Below are positions 15,418 to 22,842 of a DNA stretch of 22,842 nucleotides, in pieces. Within the stretch, counting starts at the first letter, position 1; each line of letters starts with the position of its first letter. The stretch is from DATGZX01 sp035296965 (GTDB lineage: Bacteria; Planctomycetota; Planctomycetia; Gemmatales; Gemmataceae). The translations under genes were made by a program, and so were the position numbers. The stretch is taken from assembly GCA_035296965.1 (NCBI GenBank), contig DATGZX010000397.1:1-22842 (forward strand), read 5' to 3'. The notes beneath the pieces are model-generated. The model made no database searches. It saw only the letters and a list, made by a program, of their open reading frames with translations, and was not told where the DNA came from.

Positions 15418-18400
15418 TCATCCGGATGGCGGCTTAGCGTCCGAGGCCATTGCCTTTCGCTTCGACAGCCTGTCCAGCGCGACCCTCGCCTCCTGTGTCT
15501 CCGGCGCAGCCGGGGCACCTTGAGCCAGGGTTCTTAGTAACGCGACAGCTTCCTGATCACCAATCTTCTCCAATACCCAGATCGCACGAATTCGCCGCAT
15601 TTGAGCTGTAGTCGGTATCCAGCGCGTCGGTCCGTCAAGCAGAGCTTCGATTCGGCGACGGGCTTCGAGAGACAACTTTCCAACCAGCCCTTTCCGTAGC
15701 TCCGCATGCGCGTCCGTGCCAAGCTTGGTCAAGGCTTGCGAAGCCGCTTGACGCTTGGCGTAATCGTCCGCGTCCAGGTCGGCGATGAGTTTCTGCAGTT
15801 TCTCTTCCGTCACTTTGGGAACAAGTGGCAGCCGGTTTTTCAAAAAAACCGGGACAGTTTTCGGCGAGCATGTCAATGACCAGGCCGCACTGTTGGCTTT
15901 GGTTGCATCCTCACTTTCCAGGTCGGTCCACAGTTTTTCCAGTTCGGCGAAACCAAGTTCCTTGGGCGCCATTTGCACCTGGCGATTCGCGGGCGACACG
16001 TCCCAGATCAATCCCGTTGCATCGCGGTGGCCGGAGGCCAATGTTTTTCCGTCGGGTGCAAAGTCCAGGGCACCGATATAAGCAGTGAGCCCGGTGAACG
16101 TGAGGATCTCCTTACCGGAAAGTACATCAAAAAGATGGATGCTCGCCGGATTCCAGCCGCAGCCGGCCGCGGCGATTCGGCCATCGGGAGAGACGGCTAC
16201 CGAGTTGATGAAGTCCGGCAAGCGGATCTCGCGCAGCTTCTTGGCAGATGCGGCTTCCCAGATGCGGATCACTTTGTCCCAGCCACCGGCGACGAGCGTT
16301 CGGCTATCTCCCGAGAATGCCAGCGCTTCGGGTAAGGCAGCGCCTTCGAGCTTCGCAAACTCTCGGCCGCTAATCACGTCGACCAGATAAATTGCCTCCC
16401 GAGTAGTCGTGGCAGCCGTTCTGGCATCGGGACTGAAACGGACTCGTGGTGGGATGGCAAATCGATCCTTCCCCTGTCCGGATCGCTCGGCACCATGCAG
16501 GGTCCACGATTGCTGCCGAAGTTCCTTGCCGCTGCCTGCGTCCCACCGGTAGAACTTCAGGTCGCTTCCGGCCGCGATGAGCGTTTGGCTGTCGGGTGTG
16601 AAAACGAGTGATCGGTTGACAGTCTGAGAACTGCCATTGCCAAGGTCGATGTCGGGCAGCGTAAACTTGTGGATCTCCCGGCCGTTGGGCAGATCCCATA
16701 GCCGTACAGTTCGGTCCGTAGCGGCTGTCGCCAAGTGCCGGCCATCTGGAGAAAAAGTGAGCGCGTCGAGTGGGCTTTCATGCCCTGTGAGCTTGGCAAT
16801 TGGGCTTCCTGACTTTGCACTCCATACCCGAATCGATTGATCCGCGCTTGCCGATGCGACCATTTGGCCATCGGGAGAGTAAACCAGCGCATGGACGGCG
16901 CTAGCGTGCGCCTCTTTCTCGAGCAACTCGCGGCCCAAAGCCAGATCCCAAAGATGGAGTGCCGAGCCTTGCGAGGACGTGGCCAGCGTTTTGCCTTCCC
17001 GATCATAGGCAAGTGCGTGGGCTCCGCCAGTGAAGCCGCCCGGTGCCTGGCGGAATCGGCTAACGAGCTTGTCCGCGATCGTATCCCAAATGGTTACCTC
17101 GTTTTCCATATTCGTCCAGGCAAGGCAGCGGCTATCCGGTGAGAATTCAACACTTTCGACGACCGAATTCTTGCCTTGGATGTGCAATCGTTGTTGCCCT
17201 GTGACCGCATCAAGAATACGGATGCAATGCGCCGTGTAGACACTCGTAAAGGCTCCTTGCTTCTCTCTCACTTGAATGAGCGCCTCGATAGCCACGGACT
17301 TTCCATCCCGCGAAATGGCAAATGGCCGGGAAGTCCTGGTATCCTTGCAGGGAACCACGACCTTGCTGATTTCCTTCCCAGTCGGGATTTCCCAGAACTG
17401 GATTGCTCCGTCACTCTCACGGGCGCCGCTTAACGAGATCAGTGTCTTGGCACCGGGTAGAAAGCGCAGAAACGCGATGGGGCTTGCCTGTTTGGCCGTG
17501 CGCATCAACTCCTTGCCTGTCGCCACGTCCCAGACCAGGACAACGTGCTCCGCGTTGACCGACGTCACCATGCTGCCATCGGCCGAGAATTCGAGAGGTA
17601 CGTCGGTAAGATAGAACGTTGAGTTGTCTTTCTCGGTGAATGTTTGGCAGGGTAGCTGGTACAGCCTCTTTCCGGCAGCCACGTCCCACAGTTCCACGTA
17701 TCTACCGCCGGCAGTTGCCAGCAGGTGGCCATCAGGTGAGAAAGCCAACGTTTTTCCGCTCGCTTCCTGAATCCGTTGGATCTCTTTGCCGGTTGAGCGG
17801 TCCCAAAGGCTGACGAACTTGGTACCGGCTGTAGAAGCAAGTGTTTTGCCGTCCGGGGAAAAATCGACCGATTGGATCCCCTCGCCCTGACGAAGGCGCA
17901 CGGTACCGAGTCGCGCCAAGGCACCCGCAGGCAGTGGGTCGCCATAGCGGTCGATACGCGCCGGCGCGTCGCGCGCCTGAGTCGCGTTGTCCTGGACGAA
18001 AGTCGCCAAGTCGGACAGGTCTGTAAGGTCCGTCTCGGTGGGCGTGCCGGCGGTCATCTGTCGCGCCGCGACGCCCACGCCCAGAACCAGCAAGCAAGTA
18101 GCCAGGATCATTCCCATCGCCATCTTGAGCTTGGTCGCAAGCATGGACTTCACCAATTGCTGGGCCAGTTTGGAGGCCTCTACCGAAAGGCCAGCGCTGG
18201 TAGGTCCCGAACCAGCTGCAAAGTTAACGGCGGCTTTTAGTGTGGAGGTTGCCAGCGATGCTGGCACTGCCGCGCTAACTGCTTCGCGGGAAAGCCCCGC
18301 AGCCAGGAAGACGGCAGACAGGGAGACGCCGCGTCGGGCCAGTCGTTTGCCCAGGAATTGCCGACCGCGCTCCAGCCTTCCCTTCAAGGCCCCCAAGGAC

Positions 18401-18927
18401 CAACCGAGCTGCCGGGCAGCCTCGCCTCGAGAGAGCCCTTCCAGATAACAGAGCAGCAGCGGCGCGCGGTACTTGGCTGGCAGCCTACGCAATTCCTCGT
18501 CGAGAACGGCGCAAAGATCCTGCAGCTCCACGTCGGGGGCGGCTGCTGTTTTGCCCAACCTCGCGGCCTGGCGCTCGCGTGCTTGCCGGCGCGCACCTTC
18601 CGTTCGAGCGTTGGCTGCAATGCGGTACGCGACCTGGTATAGCCAGTTGCCAACCGAATCCCCCCAACGGACCACCCCCGCCTTTCGAGCCAGGACGAGG
18701 AAAGTAGCCTGAAAGGCGTCCTCAGCATCCGCAATGTTTCGCAGCACGCGTCGACAGACGCCGAGCACGAGGGAACCGTGACGGCCCACCAAGGTGGCAA
18801 ATGCCGTCTCGTCCCGTTGCGCGACAAACCGCTCCAGCAGCTCCCGATCGGTTAATTCGGCCGCCGCGGGTACGCCGGCAAATTGACGGATATGCCCCAG
18901 GAGGCCGTGAAGCTGCCTGTTAGCCAT
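15418..18927 (-). CDS. ECF sigma factor fused to a membrane segment and WD40 repeats (copy A)
   Basis: The product is 1169 residues from ATG 18927, which has GGGGAG 10 bases upstream; a GTG at 18957 would add 10 residues. Sigma region 2 lies at about 39-110 (DAEDAFQATFLVLARKA, then GNWLYQVAYRIAANAR). Region 4 lies at about 145-198 (LPAKYRAPLLLCYLEGLSRG, AARQLGWSLGALKGRLERGR). A hydrophobic segment at about 270-288 (MGMILATCLLVLGVGVAA) follows. Then comes a linker with GDPLPAGALARLGTVRLR, many WD40 repeats (about 348-1000; typical FSPDGKTLAS and VRLWDL motifs), and a C-terminal HEAT-like domain (about 1040-1169). The layout suggests promoter recognition controlled by a propeller on the other side of a membrane, without a separate anti-sigma factor. 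Its signal is unknown. Confidence 0.9.
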   Translation of the reverse strand: MANRQLHGLLGHIRQFAGVPAAAELTDRELLERFVAQRDETAFATLVGRHGSLVLGVCRRVLRNIADAEDAFQATFLVLARKAGVVRWGDSVGNWLYQVAYRIAANARTEGARRQARERQAARLGKTAAAPDVELQDLCAVLDEELRRLPAKYRAPLLLCYLEGLSRGEAARQLGWSLGALKGRLERGRQFLGKRLARRGVSLSAVFLAAGLSREAVSAAVPASLATSTLKAAVNFAAGSGPTSAGLSVEASKLAQQLVKSMLATKLKMAMGMILATCLLVLGVGVAARQMTAGTPTETDLTDLSDLATFVQDNATQARDAPARIDRYGDPLPAGALARLGTVRLRQGEGIQSVDFSPDGKTLASTAGTKFVSLWDRSTGKEIQRIQEASGKTLAFSPDGHLLATAGGRYVELWDVAAGKRLYQLPCQTFTEKDNSTFYLTDVPLEFSADGSMVTSVNAEHVVLVWDVATGKELMRTAKQASPIAFLRFLPGAKTLISLSGARESDGAIQFWEIPTGKEISKVVVPCKDTRTSRPFAISRDGKSVAIEALIQVREKQGAFTSVYTAHCIRILDAVTGQQRLHIQGKNSVVESVEFSPDSRCLAWTNMENEVTIWDTIADKLVSRFRQAPGGFTGGAHALAYDREGKTLATSSQGSALHLWDLALGRELLEKEAHASAVHALVYSPDGQMVASASADQSIRVWSAKSGSPIAKLTGHESPLDALTFSPDGRHLATAATDRTVRLWDLPNGREIHKFTLPDIDLGNGSSQTVNRSLVFTPDSQTLIAAGSDLKFYRWDAGSGKELRQQSWTLHGAERSGQGKDRFAIPPRVRFSPDARTAATTTREAIYLVDVISGREFAKLEGAALPEALAFSGDSRTLVAGGWDKVIRIWEAASAKKLREIRLPDFINSVAVSPDGRIAAAGCGWNPASIHLFDVLSGKEILTFTGLTAYIGALDFAPDGKTLASGHRDATGLIWDVSPANRQVQMAPKELGFAELEKLWTDLESEDATKANSAAWSLTCSPKTVPVFLKNRLPLVPKVTEEKLQKLIADLDADDYAKRQAASQALTKLGTDAHAELRKGLVGKLSLEARRRIEALLDGPTRWIPTTAQMRRIRAIWVLEKIGDQEAVALLRTLAQGAPAAPETQEARVALDRLSKRKAMASDAKPPSG

Positions 18928-19016
18928 GATGCCAAGTCTCCCCAGATTGCGAACCACTCTATCATGGCCAGCAGGAGATGAATCGGCACGGCATTTTTTG
19001 GGAAATCTTCACAGAG

Positions 19017-19205
19017 CGGCTTACGCCGAGCGCCCGGAAGGCATGGTGCTGAGATTGGGCAGGTTGCGGATGCTCCCTTGGCCAATGCCTCCAAGGGTCG
19101 TCGGGCCTCGGAATTGACAGTGTATTCCAGCACTTCGACGGCTCGCAGTGCCTGCAGTTCATCGGCCTTGAGTGATTCCCCTTGATTCAGGGGCTGATTT
19201 ATCCG
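19017..19205 (-). pseudogene. Relic of the 3' end of a sigma-WD40 gene
   Basis: Between the two intact genes the minus strand encodes LQALRAVEVLEYTVNSEARR followed by PLEALAKGAS, which matches the C-terminal region of copy B (LRLLRALEVLERAGTAEARQ, then LLQKLAEGAS) and more distantly that of copy A. It has no start of its own, and the frame runs upstream into the end of copy B in another frame. After GAS the similarity fades. It is therefore a leftover C-terminal piece of a third paralogue, now in the space upstream of copy A. Confidence 0.75.
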
Positions 19206-19216
19206 TTGCCGTGTCC

Positions 19217-22200
19217 TTAGCGCAACGACTGTCCTCGGTCTAGCCTTACCAAGGCCGATTTGGCCTCGTAAGTCAGGCGGGCTCCGGAAGCTCCCTCCGC
19301 GAGTTTCTGGAGAAGCTGTCGTGCTTCGGCGGTCCCGGCCCGTTCCAGGACTTCCAACGCTCGGAGCAGGCGTAAACGCTCGGGCGATGGCTGGGCGATT
19401 TGGTGCAGTTGTTTAGTCTGCAACATTTCCAGTCGACGGCGCGATTCGGCAGAGGGATTGGCTTCAAGCGCCTTGCGGCAGGCCTCCGTAGCGGCTTCCC
19501 CGAGCGCTTCTAACTCCTGCGCCGCCTGCTGGCGAACCGAGAACTTTTCGGCGTCTAGGTCGGCAATCAGCCTGGTTAGGCGCTTGTCATCCACCGCTGG
19601 GACAGGGTTGAGGTGATGGCCGAGAAACGTGATCGGCTCGCGCGGCGCGGCGGAGAGACGAAGGATGGCGTCATAGGCATGGGCTGCATCATCGCCAGCC
19701 AAATCTACCCATGCAGCTTCGATGTCTTTCGTCGACAGCGGCTTGCCCCATGTGTCTCCAGCCGCCAATTTGCCGGTCAGATCCCACACCAAGGCCGTGG
19801 TATCGTCGCTGCCGGAGATCACCCTGGTTCCATCTGGACTGAAGCTCAACGACAAGACTCGTCCGGTGTGCCCAGCGAAACGGAAGCGGTCCTTGCCGCT
19901 CGCCACTTCAACCAAGTGGACCGTCGGGTCGTTCCACCAGCCCGACCACGCTAGTAGCCTGCTATCTGGCGAGAAGGCCATTGGGCAGACGCCGTCGGGG
20001 AGGTTAGCCTGGCGATAAAGCAGTTCGCCCGTGATCAGGTCATGCAATTCAAGGAAACGACTCTGGCTGCCGAAGGCAATAAAACGACCGTCCGGAGAGA
20101 CCGCGGCGAAATAGACCTGCCTACCAAGGCCGACGATTCGCTTCGGCTGCTCCTCATCCATGAAGGGATACTCTCGTATCTTCCGGCCAGTTGGGAGGTC
20201 CCAGAGGTACACCATGTTGTCATCGGAGTACCAAACAACCAGCGTCCGGCCATCAGGAGTAAAGGCCGCGCCGTAAACGCCGGAATCACCATGCCCTTTC
20301 AGCCTTTGGATTTCCTTGCCGGTACGGACATCGAACAACACTATAAGAGAGCTGGGCTCGCCTACCGCAATCATATTGCCATCCGGCGAAACCGCCTGAA
20401 GGATTCCCGCTCTTTCGGGGATATTCATCTGAGAAGCTTCTTGTCCCGTACTCAGGTCCCAAACCCGCAAGGTCCCTTCCCTATACGCCGAGGTTACGGC
20501 CCTTCTCCCACGGTCTATGATTTCGAGTCCGTTGATATCCCCGTGGTGGCCTTGCAAGCGATGTCGCAAGTTGCCAGACGGGGTATCCCACAGGTAGAGA
20601 TCGGGACCGCTGGCCGTAACTACCGTCCGACCGTCAGGAGTGACAGCCGTCTTGTATGCCGAGTCGGGGTGGCCTACGTGGGAGGAAAGGCTTTTACCGC
20701 TGGCTAGATCAAGTACCAAAATACTCACTCGTGACGCCACCGCGACGCGCTTGGCGTCCGGCGCCAACGCAAAAGAGAGTGGAACGCTCTCGCCGCACGA
20801 AAGCCGACGTAGTTCCCGGCCGGTTTTGGGGTCCCAGATGCGTAAGAAAGGATCAGGGCCAGCAGTCATCAGCTTGCCGTCGGGCAGAAATGCAAGGGCT
20901 TGGAAGCCGATGGAATAGTCGGGCCACAGTTCGAGCTTTGCAACGTTCAGCCGGCGCAGCTCTTTGCCGGTAGCGGCATCCCAAATGCCGATTTCGTTCG
21001 CCCATTGAGGGGATCGATCGGGGCCATTGGGCTCACGGATCACCGCGAGCAGTCCACCGTCCGGGGCTAGGGCCATTTGCACAGGTCGGGCCACGTGACC
21101 CATGACTGGGGAACAATCCCCGATCTCCCGTAACTGCTGGCCGGTTGCCATGTCCCAAAAACGAACGCACTTGTCTTCACCCGCGGTCAACAAGGTCTTG
21201 CCGTCGGGCGCAAAGATCACCGTCCATATATCCTTGTCGTGTGCCTTCGCTTTGTGTAATTGCCGACCCGTTGCGACGTCCCAGATCTCGACGTGATTAT
21301 GCTTCGTCGCGACGTGATTATGACTGATCGCTGCGAGGATTCGGCCATCGGGTGAAAACGCGACCACTTCATACGATCCATTACCGAATTCTCGAACCTT
21401 GCGGCCAGTAGCCGTTTCACAGAGGACAATTGGGTTATCCCTGTACAATGCGCCAACGGCCAGCAATTTCCCATCAGGGGAGAGAGAGCCGGTGCCCATT
21501 TCATGAGGGGCCAAGGGGGCGAAGTGTATAAGTTCCTTCCAATTGGCTCCTTCCCACACGCGTACCACTTTAGCCTGGGAGATGAGCCGGTCGCCGTCGG
21601 GAGTAAAGGCGATGAGTTTCATATAGTCGGGGTTTCTCAGTCGCGTCGTGCCCAAACGTGCCAGCGCGTGTGGTGGCAGTGGATCGCCGGACGAGTCCGT
21701 GGCAGGATGGATCTGTCGTTCGTCTTTCTTCTGATCAAGTTCATTTGGGGAGAGCGCCCCTTCTGCAGCGACGTCGGGCAATTTGTCCGCGTGCGTGGAT
21801 GATCCGAGCGTCCCTGCCGCCATGCCAACCAGGCATAGTGTCAGCAACAGTGCCGTTACGATTCTGAGTTTACTCAGCGCAAGCGTTTGGATTCCGGATC
21901 GGACCAAGGAGGCAACCTCAGCGGACACTAGTCCCGTGGCGGTTCCCTTGCTGCTCGCAATTGCAAACGCCGCCTTGGCCGTTTTTTGCACAAGCCCGGC
22001 GGACAACCCCAGCGCTTTGGCGTCGGTTGCCAGTGAGCTGGTCAGTAATACCGCGGGTACGGCCAAACCGCGTCTTGTAAGCCGGCCGCGCAGCAGCTCG
22101 CGCCCGCGATTTACCCGGCTGCGCACCGTGCCCTCTGTCCAATCAAGCTGGCGTGCAGCTTGTGCGTGGGTCTTGCTTTCCAAATAGCAGAGGACGACCG

Positions 22201-22717
22201 GCGCCCGATACTTCTCCGGCAAGTGCTCCAGCTCCTCGTGCAGAATCGATTGGAGTTCACGCAGGCTCATATCGAGCAGAGGATCGGTGGAGATTCCGGG
22301 TGCCGATTTCTCATTCTGAACGCGATGCCTGGCCGCAGTTTCTCTTGCTTTCATCGCCACATGCCTCGCCACACCATGCAACCAGCAACTGAGCGCTTCA
22401 CGCCTCCGGATCGAATGCGCCTTGGTCGCCAAGACCAGGAACGTCGCTTGAAAGGCGTCCTCGGCCAGGTGCCAATCGCCGACGATACTCCGGCACACGG
22501 CCCAAACCATCTGGGAATGCCTCCGGAGCAGCGTGGTGAACGCCTCCTCGTCGTGATGCCCGACGAATCGTTCCAGCAACTCCCGATCCGGCGTACCGGC
22601 GCCGTCGTGATTGGCCGCGATATGGCGGACGTGCCGAAGCAGCTTGCTCGCCTGAAGGCTTTTCATGATTGCGATTCTCGCTGGGGGCGATAACCGTGCT
22701 TTCCAGGGCGAACGCAT
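19217..22717 (-). CDS. ECF sigma factor fused to a membrane segment and WD40 repeats (copy B)
   Basis: The product is 1166 residues from ATG 22717, where GGTGGAG lies 4 bases upstream. A TTG at 22732 and an ATG at 22666 are alternatives; the last would begin MKSLQASKLLRHVRHI, like related proteins. Sigma region 2 is at about 57-127 (HLAEDAFQATFLVLATKAH). Region 4 is at about 165-215 (LPEKYRAPVVLCYLESKTHA, AARQLDWTEGTVRSRVNRGR). A membrane segment (about 285-305, IVTALLLTLCLVGMAAGTLG) leads to the shared junction GDPLPPHALARLGTTRLR. WD40 repeats follow (about 340-1000), then a HEAT-like C-terminus (RLIADLDAEKFSVRQQAAQE). It is a diverged tandem paralogue of copy A, with the same domain order. 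Similar fusions are typical of planctomycetes; their signals are not known. Confidence 0.9.
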   Translation of the reverse strand: MRSPWKARLSPPARIAIMKSLQASKLLRHVRHIAANHDGAGTPDRELLERFVGHHDEEAFTTLLRRHSQMVWAVCRSIVGDWHLAEDAFQATFLVLATKAHSIRRREALSCWLHGVARHVAMKARETAARHRVQNEKSAPGISTDPLLDMSLRELQSILHEELEHLPEKYRAPVVLCYLESKTHAQAARQLDWTEGTVRSRVNRGRELLRGRLTRRGLAVPAVLLTSSLATDAKALGLSAGLVQKTAKAAFAIASSKGTATGLVSAEVASLVRSGIQTLALSKLRIVTALLLTLCLVGMAAGTLGSSTHADKLPDVAAEGALSPNELDQKKDERQIHPATDSSGDPLPPHALARLGTTRLRNPDYMKLIAFTPDGDRLISQAKVVRVWEGANWKELIHFAPLAPHEMGTGSLSPDGKLLAVGALYRDNPIVLCETATGRKVREFGNGSYEVVAFSPDGRILAAISHNHVATKHNHVEIWDVATGRQLHKAKAHDKDIWTVIFAPDGKTLLTAGEDKCVRFWDMATGQQLREIGDCSPVMGHVARPVQMALAPDGGLLAVIREPNGPDRSPQWANEIGIWDAATGKELRRLNVAKLELWPDYSIGFQALAFLPDGKLMTAGPDPFLRIWDPKTGRELRRLSCGESVPLSFALAPDAKRVAVASRVSILVLDLASGKSLSSHVGHPDSAYKTAVTPDGRTVVTASGPDLYLWDTPSGNLRHRLQGHHGDINGLEIIDRGRRAVTSAYREGTLRVWDLSTGQEASQMNIPERAGILQAVSPDGNMIAVGEPSSLIVLFDVRTGKEIQRLKGHGDSGVYGAAFTPDGRTLVVWYSDDNMVYLWDLPTGRKIREYPFMDEEQPKRIVGLGRQVYFAAVSPDGRFIAFGSQSRFLELHDLITGELLYRQANLPDGVCPMAFSPDSRLLAWSGWWNDPTVHLVEVASGKDRFRFAGHTGRVLSLSFSPDGTRVISGSDDTTALVWDLTGKLAAGDTWGKPLSTKDIEAAWVDLAGDDAAHAYDAILRLSAAPREPITFLGHHLNPVPAVDDKRLTRLIADLDAEKFSVRQQAAQELEALGEAATEACRKALEANPSAESRRRLEMLQTKQLHQIAQPSPERLRLLRALEVLERAGTAEARQLLQKLAEGASGARLTYEAKSALVRLDRGQSLR

Positions 22718-22811
22718 CAAACTCCACCTCAATTATTGAGAGGGCCTTGATTGGGACAAGTGTACAGGCCTACGATTCTTCCGGACTTTCACCTATTTCC
22801 CGGAGGAACGC

Positions 22812-22842
22812 ATGGTTGCTACTACTCACGTGGGGTTGTTTA
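22812..22842 (+). CDS. Start of a divergent gene cut by the window edge
   Basis: ATG 22812 is preceded by GGAGG at 22802-22806 with a 5-base spacer, a near-ideal ribosome site, and the frame stays open to the window end (MVATTHVGLF). Only 10 residues are visible, so no family can be named. It is divergent from copy B; about 94 bases separate the two start codons and must hold both promoters. Confidence 0.5.
   Translation, partial: MVATTHVGLF

Noticed and set aside
15832..15852. 9-bp hairpin with a seven-A/T run inside sigma-WD40 copy A, considered as a frameshift or early terminator site
   Set aside because: The reading frame continues cleanly through it with conserved HEAT-like sequence on both sides, so it is probably chance from the codons used.
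20042..20707. 221-codon + strand frame inside sigma-WD40 copy B
   Set aside because: Antisense to well-supported WD40 repeats; no domain and no ribosome site.

Overview
The window looks like a chromosomal stretch from a planctomycete, most likely of the Gemmatales/Pirellulales type. The reasons are a paired cytochrome-type DUF1549/DUF1553 protein and DUF1501 protein, two giant proteins that fuse an ECF sigma factor to WD40 repeats, a surface protein whose N-terminus carries the planctomycete LExRxLLS signature, short RRM proteins, and several dispersed intergenic palindromes. No tRNA, rRNA, transposase, integrase or CRISPR array was found. This assignment rests on protein families, not on a database search.

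Left part (1-6010), mostly + strand and mostly small genes. It starts with the 3' end of a membrane fatty-acid desaturase. Next come a stand-alone zinc-type ribosomal protein uS14, a one-helix membrane protein overlapping a 62-residue protein, an 87-residue protein and an RRM RNA-binding protein. These are followed by a degenerate receiver-domain protein beside an orphan histidine-kinase-like ATPase, then three small hypothetical proteins, one with a histone-H1-like basic tail. Two minus-strand genes close the part: a 64-residue protein and a second RRM protein about 70% identical to the first. This looks like an accessory or stress-response set of RNA-, DNA- and signalling-related small proteins.

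Middle part (6249-15007), minus strand. A 161-bp repeat element with perfect 26-bp terminal inverted repeats lies 3' of a directly abutting two-gene unit (DUF1549/DUF1553 with haem motifs, then DUF1501). A 62-bp palindromic element lies upstream of that unit. A 960-residue surface protein follows (EXORDIUM-like domain, four PKD-like repeats, DUF4214-type repeats), then a roughly 0.7-kb stretch with no supportable gene, then a small secreted protein.

Right part (15326-22842), minus strand. Two large ECF sigma-WD40 fusion proteins lie in tandem. A relic of a paralogue's 5' end follows the first, and a relic of a paralogue's 3' end sits between them, so the array was once larger or has been rearranged. 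A divergent + strand gene begins at the right edge.

The least understood items are the sigma-WD40 array with its relics, the surface protein with loop-expanded PKD repeats, the receiver/kinase pair lacking normal phosphorylation residues, and the families of structured intergenic repeats.
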